This document shows, piece by piece, positions 56,624 to 64,000 of a DNA stretch of 64,000 bases; position 1 is the first letter of the stretch; every line of letters begins with the position of its first letter. This DNA comes from Veronia nyctiphanis (GTDB lineage: Bacteria > Pseudomonadota > Gammaproteobacteria > Enterobacterales > Vibrionaceae). Under the pieces are notes generated by a model. It worked only from the letters and a program-made list of their open reading frames with translations. It was not told where the DNA came from and made no database searches. The DNA lies in NCBI RefSeq assembly GCF_004116385.1, contig NZ_PEIB01000014.1, forward strand, positions 1 through 64,000, written 5' to 3'. The position numbers were made by a program, and so were the translations under genes.

Positions 56624-57740
56624 TTTTTCGCTATCAAGCGCGCAAGCGATAGAGGATTATTTTGATGCTCTTCTGGATGAAACCGGGGGGCACAACGTAT
56701 CTGTTGTTCCTGTCGATATGCCGGAAGTTGATCCTAACCAGCAAGAATTACCTCTCTCTGATGGACCAGATGACGAGGTCGACGTTAATGCACTGAATGA
56801 GCAAGGCTCTCTGGCCTCCGTCGCCGCCGATGATTTACAGCCTGAAATTATTGAAACATATGTTCCTGAGCCTAAGGACATAAACCCTGCCCCGATACTT
56901 CCTGAAGCTGTATTCAAACCCTCAGCGCCAGATCTTTCTCATGTTGAGCGATTGTTAAGCAAAGTCTCGGAAGTAACGGAATCAGAGCTCGATGTTGAGA
57001 CTGAACTAAAGGTATCAGAGCCAATTGTCGAGGTTTCTGCGGATCTTGAGCAAGAGATCACTGCAGAAACTAAAGCACTTGCCGATACCGAAGTTAAGGT
57101 TGATAGTGATACGTCAGACATTCTGGTTGAACCTGAAATCGAGGTTGAATCTGAAGTTGTGGTTGGCGTTGACATTGAAACTGATGCTGATGAGAGCACC
57201 ATACAGGCATCTGACATTGATACTCAGGCAGAGCCTGAAACACAAGCTGGAGATCATGGTGACACTAACCAACCATGGGAAAATGTTGATCTAGGTTTCT
57301 CGTTTGAGGTTCTCTTTTTCGAATGCCACGGCGTAAAATATGCGGTTCCACTCGCGCACTTAGGCGGTATTCTCTCGCTGGGCGAATGTAGCCACCTTAT
57401 TGGAAGGCCAGATTGGTACATCGGACTGCAGACAGAAAAAGATCAAAAACTGGATATAGTTGATCTGGCCAAATGGGTAATGCCCGAAAAAATAACAGAT
57501 AACTGCCACCGCGATGACTATAGTTATATTGTGATCCTTGGGGATAGTATGTGGGGATTGGCGTGCAATACCCTACTTGGTACGGAAACCCTTGATGGAG
57601 AGCAAGTGCAGTGGCGTGAGCAAGCCGGAAGGCGGCCGTGGTTAGCTGGATTGGTCAAAGAAAAAATGTGTGTTTTGATTCACGTCGAGGCACTCACTGA
57701 TATGTTTAACCAGGGTATAGATGCCCGAGCATTGGCTTAA
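56613..57740 (+). CDS. parP: ParP, CheW-domain partner of ParC
   Basis: ParP links ParC to CheA and the receptor array so that arrays stay at the pole. It has 375 residues: a short N-terminal region (SSAQAIEDYFDALLDE), a very acidic Glu/Val/Asp-rich linker (about 30-215) of low complexity, and a C-terminal CheW-like domain (about 225-370) with VLFFECHGVKYAVPLAHLGG and a C-terminus ending MFNQGIDARALA. The start overlaps parC. Confidence 0.9.
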   Translation: MKNNFSLSSAQAIEDYFDALLDETGGHNVSVVPVDMPEVDPNQQELPLSDGPDDEVDVNALNEQGSLASVAADDLQPEIIETYVPEPKDINPAPILPEAVFKPSAPDLSHVERLLSKVSEVTESELDVETELKVSEPIVEVSADLEQEITAETKALADTEVKVDSDTSDILVEPEIEVESEVVVGVDIETDADESTIQASDIDTQAEPETQAGDHGDTNQPWENVDLGFSFEVLFFECHGVKYAVPLAHLGGILSLGECSHLIGRPDWYIGLQTEKDQKLDIVDLAKWVMPEKITDNCHRDDYSYIVILGDSMWGLACNTLLGTETLDGEQVQWREQAGRRPWLAGLVKEKMCVLIHVEALTDMFNQGIDARALA

Positions 57741-57773
57741 ATAGCGAAGCACAGCACGTAAAGAGGAAATGAA

Positions 57774-58262
57774 ATGTCTCAGGTAGCTGAATTCCACGAA
57801 GAAGAAGTGAAAGACGAGGGCCTGCAGTGGGTGACCTTCCATCTGGAAGACGAGACCTACGGCATCAATGTCATGCAGGTTAAAGAAGTACTGCGTTATA
57901 CCGAGATTGCACCTGTCCCGGGTGCACCGGAATACGTGCTGGGTATCATTAACCTTCGTGGTCAAGTTGTTACTGTCATTGATACGCGTTCGCGCTTCGG
58001 CCTATCACAAGGCGAAGTCACCGAGAACACGCGCATCATTGTGATAGAAACAGAATCTCAGGTGATTGGTATTCTGGTCGACAGCGTTGCTGAAGTTGTA
58101 GAACTGCGAGCGTCTGAGGTCGATACCACACCAAGCGTTGGTACTGACGAGAGTTCTAAGTTTATCCTCGGTGTCTGCAACCGTGAGAGTAAACTGCTGA
58201 TCTTGGTTGATCTCAACAAACTCCTGACAGATGAAGAGTGGTCTGAGGTGCAAGGACTCTGA
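57774..58262 (+). CDS. cheW: Chemotaxis coupling protein CheW
   Basis: CheW joins receptors to CheA. It has 162 residues with YGINVMQVKEVLRYTEIAPV, VLGIINLRGQVVTVIDTRSR and IIVIETESQVIGILVDSVAE, all core CheW segments. GAGG stands before the ATG. Its stop overlaps the next start by one base. Confidence 0.97.
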   Translation: MSQVAEFHEEEVKDEGLQWVTFHLEDETYGINVMQVKEVLRYTEIAPVPGAPEYVLGIINLRGQVVTVIDTRSRFGLSQGEVTENTRIIVIETESQVIGILVDSVAEVVELRASEVDTTPSVGTDESSKFILGVCNRESKLLILVDLNKLLTDEEWSEVQGL

Positions 58263-58687
58263 TGCTCGACATTGCATTGTATTGGTTGCCCTATGTACTG
58301 CTGGCTATTTCATGTGTGATATCGATTGTGGTATTACTCAAAAGCCGCAGCTACAAGAAAGAAATGGAAACCAAGATGCAGGCAATGGAGCTATTGCTAA
58401 AGAACAGCCGGAAACAGCATGAAAACCTGACGAATCAATTCACGGAACTGCGTGCTGGTGCCATGGGAATGAGCCAGAAGCTTGCTGAATTATCCGGTCA
58501 GTTCGATGGTTTGGTTGATAAACAGAACGAAATTGAAATGTTAGACCCCGACGGTCGGCTATACAGCCGTGCAACCAAAATGGTTGATTTAGGGGCTGAT
58601 ATTAATGAACTTATGGAAGAGTGTGATCTGCCAAAAGCTGAAGCTGAGCTTTTGATGAATATCAGGCGTCAGCGGGCAACTAGATAG
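58262..58687 (+). CDS. DUF2802 membrane protein following cheW
   Basis: This 141-residue protein starts with a membrane segment (LYWLPYVLLAISCVISIVVLL), followed by a coiled coil (KKEMETKMQAMELLLKNSRK) and a C-terminal helix-rich part with LYSRATKMVDLGADINELME and DLPKAEAELLMNIRRQ, the DUF2802 pattern. The C-terminus looks like a small helix-turn-helix. It always follows cheW in related clusters. Its function is unknown. Confidence 0.85.
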   Translation: MLDIALYWLPYVLLAISCVISIVVLLKSRSYKKEMETKMQAMELLLKNSRKQHENLTNQFTELRAGAMGMSQKLAELSGQFDGLVDKQNEIEMLDPDGRLYSRATKMVDLGADINELMEECDLPKAEAELLMNIRRQRATR

Positions 58688-58693
58688 TTTGTC

Positions 58694-59053
58694 TCACACT
58701 TTTTTGTTCAGCATTCGCCCCTCCCATTGTGGAGGGGTTTTTCCATCTATATACCAAGCAAATGCGATAAGTTCAGCAATCACCAGAAATAAATTCTCTG
58801 GGATTTCCTCTCCGACATCTTTCTGTTGAAGTAACTTCACCAGCTCTTCATCTTCATGGATAAGCTTCCCATCACGGCGCATGTCGTCAATTAACTGCTC
58901 AGCCAGTTGATTAAACCCTTTCCCTGTTATTTTTGGGGCACTGTTACCATCATAATGAAGTGCGACAGCTGTCCTCTTCTCACGCGGCGGCAAGTTTCTG
59001 TTGAAACGTGTTTTATCTGTTGATGTTTCTTTATTATTTACCATCTCATTCAC
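58694..59053 (-). CDS. FlhB C-terminal-domain-like protein (EscU/YscU family fragment)
   Basis: This 119-residue soluble protein resembles the cytoplasmic domain of FlhB without its membrane part: RTAVALHYDGNSAPKITGKG, then LIHEDEELVKLLQQKDVGEE and LFLVIAELIAFAWYIDG. It lacks the Asn-Pro-x-His cleavage site. Small proteins of this type occur beside FliK-like genes in other gammaproteobacteria and can substitute for the FlhB C-terminal part in some species; the role here is unknown. Start at 59053 or 59044. It lies 2 bases after the FliK-like gene. Confidence 0.82.
   Translation of the reverse strand: MNEMVNNKETSTDKTRFNRNLPPREKRTAVALHYDGNSAPKITGKGFNQLAEQLIDDMRRDGKLIHEDEELVKLLQQKDVGEEIPENLFLVIAELIAFAWYIDGKTPPQWEGRMLNKKV
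58718..58742 (+). terminator. Terminator of the chemotaxis operon inside the convergent gene
   Basis: CCCCTCC/GGAGGGG with a six-base loop followed by five T. It lies 31 bases after the DUF2802 stop and inside the 3' coding end of the reverse-strand FlhB-like gene, so the same DNA encodes protein on one strand and a terminator on the other. Confidence 0.8.
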
Positions 59054-59055
59054 CG

Positions 59056-59898
59056 TCAGACCTTAATACTCAGCCCAGAAGAAGGCGTTTGTTCAGATGC
59101 CGACATGTCACTTTCTGTATGTCGTGATACCTGACAACCACTCAATGCAATATTGTGGCTGGCAAAGACATGCTCCAACAAGGGCAAGCTAGTTTGTATT
59201 TTTCTTTCGACTTTTTCTGTACTGGTCGTAAAGTGAAGGCGTAAAGATTGCTGTTCAAGAGAAGCCAAAGCGATCACCCTTTCCCCACTCTCTAACGGTA
59301 GAGTTATCCGAATTTCAATGCCATCAGTGCCATCCTCGTCGTTATCTCCTTTTGCTCTGCGTGACACATTGACTTCAACAGGCGTCTTTTCCGGATCGGC
59401 ATGAGGAATAAGCCAGTGAAACTGACCATCTCGGGGTTGCTCTGCCACTCTTTTTTCTGCAGATAGCATCAGTAGCGATTTAAGTTGTGATGCTGGGGAG
59501 TCTTCGTTTACGAGATTGGTATCGGCTAACAAAGAGAGCATTGAAGACAGCGTGCTATCCGCAGGGCGTTGCTTTAGCCAGTTTTTGATCGGAGCATTTT
59601 CAGATGGCATCGGGAGTGTGAGTTGAGACAACAGCGCTTGAAACAGTTGAGAGACATTACTCGGCGCTTGAGAGGATTGCTTTGTGAGGGCCGGATAGAG
59701 ATTGAGGTTTTGTAGCAACGAAATAATACGCGGCAGTGACGTTGATACCTGCAAACTTTGCGGATTGCTATTTTTTGTTGGGCTCAGTGTTGCTTCCAGT
59801 AATATTTGCTTTAGCTGGTTAACGTTATTCAGTTCTTGAATGGCTTTACCAACAGCAATTCCGTTACTCTGTAATTGGGGTGTTTTTCCTACAATCAT
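59056..59898 (-). CDS. FliK-like hook-length control domain protein
   Basis: This protein of about 280 residues has a C-terminal domain like that of FliK (DGIEIRITLPLESGERVIAL, LEQQSLRLHFTTSTEKVERK) after a helical, Leu/Gln-rich N-terminal part. The true fliK is at 38.5 kb, so this is a second, divergent copy. The start is uncertain: 59898 is used, but 59973 would add 25 residues. It is paired with the FlhB-like gene and is divergent from ccmA. Function not known; a role in export specificity is a guess from the pairing. Confidence 0.72.
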   Translation of the reverse strand: MIVGKTPQLQSNGIAVGKAIQELNNVNQLKQILLEATLSPTKNSNPQSLQVSTSLPRIISLLQNLNLYPALTKQSSQAPSNVSQLFQALLSQLTLPMPSENAPIKNWLKQRPADSTLSSMLSLLADTNLVNEDSPASQLKSLLMLSAEKRVAEQPRDGQFHWLIPHADPEKTPVEVNVSRRAKGDNDEDGTDGIEIRITLPLESGERVIALASLEQQSLRLHFTTSTEKVERKIQTSLPLLEHVFASHNIALSGCQVSRHTESDMSASEQTPSSGLSIKV

Positions 59899-60007
59899 TA
59901 TCTTTCGCCCACATCCCTTGCAAAGACTGGCGTCGCTAACCGCGGCGATCGCCTCTATGATATTATCGGACATACTATTTATTATTTTACAGGAAGCAGC
60001 AGTCTTT

Positions 60008-60628
60008 ATGTTGGAAGTTCGGCAGTTAAGCAGCATTCGGGGAGACAGAGTGTTGTTTGAAAACCTGAATTTTGTTGTCAGTGAAGGAGAGCTGGTTCAG
60101 GTAGAAGGTGAAAATGGTGCTGGAAAAACAACCCTACTCAGAATAGTGACTGGTCTTGGGCTTGCAGACAAGGGCTCGGTTCTGTGGAAGGGTAGAGCCA
60201 TTGAGAAACAAAGAGATGAATTCCACAGCGATCTTCTTTACCTCGGTCATAGCACCGGCGTAAAACGTGAATTAACTGCGTTTGAAAACCTGTCTTTTTA
60301 TTGTCGCTTGCACCATATTCATGCTGATGAAGAACAACTCTTTCATGCTCTGGCCTGTGTTGGGTTAGCGGGAAGAGAAGATATCTCTGCTGCCCAACTC
60401 TCTGCAGGACAAAACCGTCGTGTCGCGCTTGCGCGTCTTTGGCTGAGTCAAGCCCCCCTTTGGATTTTGGACGAGCCTCTGACAGCCATTGATAAAAAAG
60501 GTCGTCGTGTTTTGGAAAACCTTTTTGATAAGCATGTAAATAATGGCGGGTCTGTATTGTTTACAACCCATCAAGATATGTTCGAAGGGTGCGATAGTTT
60601 GCGTAAGATCAAACTGGAGGCTCAATGA
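60008..60628 (+). CDS. ccmA: Heme exporter ATP-binding protein CcmA
   Basis: CcmA is the ATPase of the CcmABCD complex that releases heme-loaded CcmE during cytochrome c maturation. It has 206 residues with Walker A GENGAGKTTLL, the ABC signature LSAGQNRRVALARL and Walker B LWILDEPL. The ATG is 11 bases after AGGAAG; an upstream in-frame start at 59840 would run through the divergent gene and is rejected. It overlaps ccmB by 4 bases. Confidence 0.95.
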   Translation: MLEVRQLSSIRGDRVLFENLNFVVSEGELVQVEGENGAGKTTLLRIVTGLGLADKGSVLWKGRAIEKQRDEFHSDLLYLGHSTGVKRELTAFENLSFYCRLHHIHADEEQLFHALACVGLAGREDISAAQLSAGQNRRVALARLWLSQAPLWILDEPLTAIDKKGRRVLENLFDKHVNNGGSVLFTTHQDMFEGCDSLRKIKLEAQ

Positions 60629-61293
60629 TTGGTGCTATTTTAACCGTGGTTCGACGCGAATTGATGATAGCACTCCGTCGACAGGCTGATGTACTTAACC
60701 CGATCTGGTTTTTTATCATCGTTATCACATTATTTCCTTTAGGCGTTGGGCCCGGCCCGCAGCTACTGGCTGAAATTGCCCCCGGAATTATCTGGGTTGC
60801 TGCGTTACTGGCTGCATTATTATCCCTTGAACGACTCTTCAGAGATGATTTTATTGATGGCTCACTGGAGCAAATGTTGTTAATGCCTGAACCACTTCCT
60901 GTTTTGGTGTTTGCCAAAATTGTGGCGCATTGGTTATTAACTGGACTGCCCCTGTTGATTGTCAGTCCATTATTAGCAATTCTGTTATCGTTGGATATGC
61001 AAACATATGTAGCTGTGCTCTTTACGCTGTTGCTGGGTACGCCAACATTGAGTTTTCTCGGTGCTATTGGCGTTTCACTCACCGTTGGCCTGAGAAAAGG
61101 CGGTGTACTACTCAGTTTATTGATCTTGCCGCTTTATATTCCGGTATTAATTTTTGCAACGTCAGCGATTGACGCTGCGGCAATGGGCCTCGCTATCAAT
61201 GGACAATTGGCCATTCTTGGTGCGATGTTAGCGGCATCAGTCACCCTCACTCCGCTTGCGGTTTCTGCGGGGTTAAGAGTAAGTCTTCATTAA
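60625..61293 (+). CDS. ccmB: Heme exporter membrane protein CcmB
   Basis: CcmB is the membrane partner of CcmA. It has 222 residues with six hydrophobic segments and the family region LLPLYIPVLIFATSA (written LILPLYIPVLIFATSA). An ATGA overlap couples it to ccmA. Confidence 0.95.
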   Translation: MIGAILTVVRRELMIALRRQADVLNPIWFFIIVITLFPLGVGPGPQLLAEIAPGIIWVAALLAALLSLERLFRDDFIDGSLEQMLLMPEPLPVLVFAKIVAHWLLTGLPLLIVSPLLAILLSLDMQTYVAVLFTLLLGTPTLSFLGAIGVSLTVGLRKGGVLLSLLILPLYIPVLIFATSAIDAAAMGLAINGQLAILGAMLAASVTLTPLAVSAGLRVSLH

Positions 61294-61328
61294 CATAAAG
61301 AAATAACTGAACCTAGAGCGATATTGCA

Positions 61329-62065
61329 ATGTGGAAATGGCTACATCCTTACGCAAAGCCTGAGGCAAGCTACAGACTTTGTTCAACACTTTTACCTTGG
61401 TTTATGGTTATCGGTGTGGTTTCGCTTGTTGTTGGCACCCTTTGGGGCTGATGTTTGCGCCCTCAGACTACCAACAGGGTGACAGCTTCCGGATCATATA
61501 TATACACGTCCCTGCGGCTATCTGGTCGATGGGGGCATACATGTCTATGGCTATCGCTGCATTCATCGGTACCGTCTGGCAAATCAAAACGTCAGACTGG
61601 GCTGCTGCTGCAATGGCACCTGTTGGCGCTGTATTCACCTTTATTGCTCTGGTCACTGGTGCCATCTGGGGTAAGCCGATGTGGGGAGCCTGGTGGGTAT
61701 GGGATGCGCGCCTGACGTCAGAGCTGATCCTTCTCTTCCTCTACCTCGGCGTGATAGCGCTTTACAACGCATTCGATGATAGCAAAACCGCAGGACGTGC
61801 TGCGGGCATCCTTGCGATGGTGGGAGTCATCAATTTGCCCATCATTCATTTCTCTGTAGAGTGGTGGAATACCCTGCATCAGGGAGCCACTATCACGAAA
61901 TTTGCCAAACCTTCTATTGCGCCAGAAATGCTGTGGCCGTTGCTGCTGAATCTTCTGGGTTTTGCGTTGTTTTTCGGTGGGGCTACATTGATGGGGCTTC
62001 GCAATCATATCATTCAGCGAGAGTCTCATCGTCCCTGGGTGAAGCAACTGGTAGAAAGGAGCTAA
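61329..62065 (+). pseudogene. ccmC: Heme exporter protein CcmC, frame broken by one missing base
   Basis: CcmC loads heme onto CcmE. The first frame starts MWKWLHPYAKPEASYRLCST and stops at 61449-61451 just after VVGTLWG. The next frame continues LMFAPSDYQQGDSFRIIYIH, and carries the WWD heme-handling motif (WGAWWVWDARLTSELILLFL). One added C (GGC CTG ATG) at 61448 gives a normal 245-residue CcmC with six membrane segments. Confidence 0.93.
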
Positions 62066-62066
62066 C

Positions 62067-62273
62067 ATGCATTTTGATTCTTTCTCAGATTTTCTTGCGA
62101 TGGGCGGTTATGCCTACTATGTGTGGGCTGCCTTCGGAATAACATTTGTCTCTATGGTGGGCGTCGTTTTGTCATCAGCGCTAACTCACCGTCGCCTCCT
62201 TCGCGGTATAAAAAATAATGTAGCCCGTGAGGAAAGGATTCAGAAAGCCAAAGACATGGAGAACACGCTATGA
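62067..62273 (+). CDS. ccmD: Heme exporter protein CcmD
   Basis: CcmD is a small single-span membrane protein that stabilises CcmABC and helps release holo-CcmE. It has 68 residues: [19 protein letters not shown], a membrane helix, then a basic tail ([20 protein letters not shown]). One base after ccmC and overlapping ccmE by 4. Confidence 0.93.
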   Translation: MHFDSFSDFLAMGGYAYYVWAAFGITFVSMVGVVLSSALTHRRLLRGIKNNVAREERIQKAKDMENTL

Positions 62274-62755
62274 ACCCGAGACGTAAAAAACGTCTGGCAC
62301 TGGCACTGGCTCTTGTTATTGGGGTTGGCACGGCCATTGGATTAATGCTCTACGCCCTGACCCAGAATATTGACCTTTTTTATACGCCCACAGAGCTTGT
62401 TGAAGGTAAAGCTGATGGGTCAAAACCATCGGTTGGACAACGTCTGCGCATCGGTGGAATGGTGGTGAAAGGCTCGGTGAAACGTGACCCGCAATCTCTG
62501 AAAGTGTCATTCAAAGTGAAAGATGTTGGACCTGAAGTGACAGTTACCTATGACGGAATTTTGCCTGACTTATTCCGCGAGGGGCAGGGGATTGTCGCGC
62601 AGGGAGAATTAGTGAATGCGACAACGGTGAAAGCCCATGAAGTATTGGCTAAACATGATGAGGAATACATGCCGCCGGAAGTGGCTGAAGCGATGAAAAA
62701 GTCGCATAAACCGCTGAATTACACGGAAGAGCAAAAAAAAGGTACTGACTTATGA
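62270..62755 (+). CDS. ccmE: Cytochrome c heme chaperone CcmE
   Basis: CcmE carries heme covalently in the periplasm and hands it to CcmF. It has 161 residues: a basic N-terminus ([10 protein letters not shown]), one membrane anchor (about 9-30), and an OB-type domain with the heme-binding His129 in [11 protein letters not shown] and Tyr133 four residues later. It overlaps ccmF by 4 bases. Confidence 0.96.
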   Translation: MNPRRKKRLALALALVIGVGTAIGLMLYALTQNIDLFYTPTELVEGKADGSKPSVGQRLRIGGMVVKGSVKRDPQSLKVSFKVKDVGPEVTVTYDGILPDLFREGQGIVAQGELVNATTVKAHEVLAKHDEEYMPPEVAEAMKKSHKPLNYTEEQKKGTDL

Positions 62756-64000
62756 CTGCTGAACTGGGTCATTTCACCCTGATTGTCGCACTGGCCTTCT
62801 CCGTATTACTTAGTCTCTATCCAATGTGGGGTGCTCACATTGGTAATCAGGCAATGATGCGCTCGGCCCGACCACTCTCTATCGGGCTTTTCGTGATGTT
62901 GTCATTGTCATTTGCCAGTCTTATGTGGGCGTTTTATATCAATGACTTCACCGTTACTTACGTTGCCAGCAATTCAAACTCGGCATTACCCTGGTATTAC
63001 AGATTAACGGCGGTCTGGGGAGCACATGAAGGCTCATTACTGCTCTGGGTGCTGATTCAGGCCACATGGACACTGGCGGTTGCTATTTTCAGCCGCAATA
63101 TGCCACTTGAGTCAGTTGCCCGTGTGCTTGCTGTAATGGGAATGATAGGGGTTGGTTTCCTTTTGTTTATCATTCTGACCTCTAACCCATTTGAGCGAAC
63201 ATTGCCTATTTTCCCCATCGATGGAAGAGACCTTAATCCGTTGTTACAAGACCCAGGACTGATTATTCACCCTCCTATGCTTTACATGGGGTACGTGGGC
63301 TTTTCAGTGGCGTTTTCTTTCGCCATTGCATCCTTGATTTCTGGGCGTCTCGATACAGCTTGGGCGCGCTGGTCTCGACCATGGACAATGGCGGCATGGA
63401 TATTCCTGACGCTGGGTATTGCGCTGGGGTCATGGTGGGCCTATTACGAGCTGGGCTGGGGAGGCTGGTGGTTCTGGGATCCTGTAGAAAATGCCTCATT
63501 TATGCCTTGGCTTGCGGGTACAGCGCTGATCCACTCGCTTGCTGTGACTGAGAAGCGTGGCACGTTCAAGGCGTGGACAGTGCTTCTGGCGATTTCCGCT
63601 TCTCACTCAGCTTGTTAGGGACGTTTCTGGTGCGTTCCGGTGTATTGGTTTCAGTCCATGCTTTTGCGTCAGATCCGGCGCGCGGGCTGTTTATTCTTGG
63701 CTTCCTTGTCTTCGTGATTGGTGGCTCTTTGCTGCTCTACGCACTCAGGGCCTCAGATGTCAGAGTGCGTGGTAATTTCGAGCTGTTGTCTCGCGAAAAT
63801 GGTTTACTTGCTAACAATATCTTTCTCGTCGCGGCCTTGATTGTTGTTCTTCTTGGAACCTTGCTGCCATTGGTACACAAGCAGTTGGGGCTGGGCTCTG
63901 TGTCTATTGGCGAACCTTTCTTTAATATGCTTTTCACCTGGTTGTCAGTGCCATTTGCCTTCTTACTGGGTATTGGTCCGCTTATTCGTTGGAAGCGCGA
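62752..64000 (+). pseudogene. ccmF: Heme lyase CcmF, frame broken by one missing base and cut off by the window end
   Basis: CcmF joins heme to apocytochrome c. The first frame runs 288 codons with several membrane segments and the WWD motif ([20 protein letters not shown]), then slips at about 63600 (GCT TTC expected, GCT TCT found) and stops at 63616-63618. The next frame continues [20 protein letters not shown] and stays open to the last base. The C-terminal part of the protein lies outside the window. Confidence 0.93.

Noticed and set aside
1-64000. CRISPR array, insertion sequence, prophage or attachment site
   Set aside because: No regularly spaced repeats, transposase, integrase or target duplications were seen; gene content and order are those of a core motility region.

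Overview
The window is a nearly continuous polar-flagellum and chemotaxis gene cluster from a gammaproteobacterium, most likely a marine member of the Vibrionaceae. The evidence is the combination of FlgT and FlgO/FlgP (outer-membrane-associated rings of Vibrio-type sheathed motors), the FlrA-FlrB-FlrC regulatory cascade, FlhF/FlhG polar number control, FlaG/FlaI, the ParC/ParP array-positioning pair beside CheW, and adjacency to gltX on one side and the ccm operon on the other. The genus cannot be fixed from this sequence alone. No insertion sequence, prophage, CRISPR array or foreign-looking island was seen.

Layout. 1-1.8 kb: gltX and a tRNA-Arg(CCU). 1.9-7.9 kb: flgT (-), flgO-flgP (+), flgA and flgM-flgN (-), cheV-cheR (+). 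8.1-19 kb: rod, hook and hook-junction genes as flgBCDE, flgFGHIJ and flgKL. 19.1-21.2 kb: a reverse-strand TPR protein with a glycosyltransferase-like C-terminus. 21.7-28.1 kb: three flagellins, flaG, fliD, flaI, fliS. 28.3-32.4 kb: the regulators flrA, flrB, flrC. 32.5-45.9 kb: fliEFGHIJKLMN and fliOPQR-flhB (basal body, switch, export). 46-58.7 kb: flhA, flhF, flhG, fliA, cheYZAB, parC, parP, cheW and a DUF2802 gene. 58.7-59.9 kb: a reverse-strand pair resembling the FlhB C-terminal domain and FliK. 60-64 kb: ccmABCDEF (cytochrome c maturation), running off the window end.

Regulation can be read from promoter motifs. A sigma70-type promoter lies before flrA. Sigma54 (-24/-12) sites lie before flrB, fliE, flhA, flgB, flgF, flgK and the first flagellin. 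Sigma28 (FliA) sites lie before flgM, flgK and flagellins 2 and 3. This fits the known Vibrio hierarchy: FlrA + sigma54 drives flrBC and the export/switch genes, FlrC + sigma54 drives hook, basal body and the main flagellin, and FliA drives late flagellins and flgM.

The most conspicuous oddity is that 11 otherwise well-conserved genes (flgD, flgG, flgH, the TPR gene, flagellin 2, fliK, fliM, fliN, flhF, ccmC, ccmF) are each broken by one or two single-base losses, 14 in all. Every one has the sign of a deletion, and most sit in a short run of one base. Conserved protein continues in the new frame immediately after each break, so sequencing or assembly error is the simplest explanation. They are labelled pseudogene here only because the reading frame as given is broken. 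I did not find a convincing wholly new system. The best leads are the TPR/glycosyltransferase-like protein beside the flagellins, the FliK-like/FlhB-like pair, the triple repeat in CheA and recurring TTGCCGC elements near sigma54 promoters.
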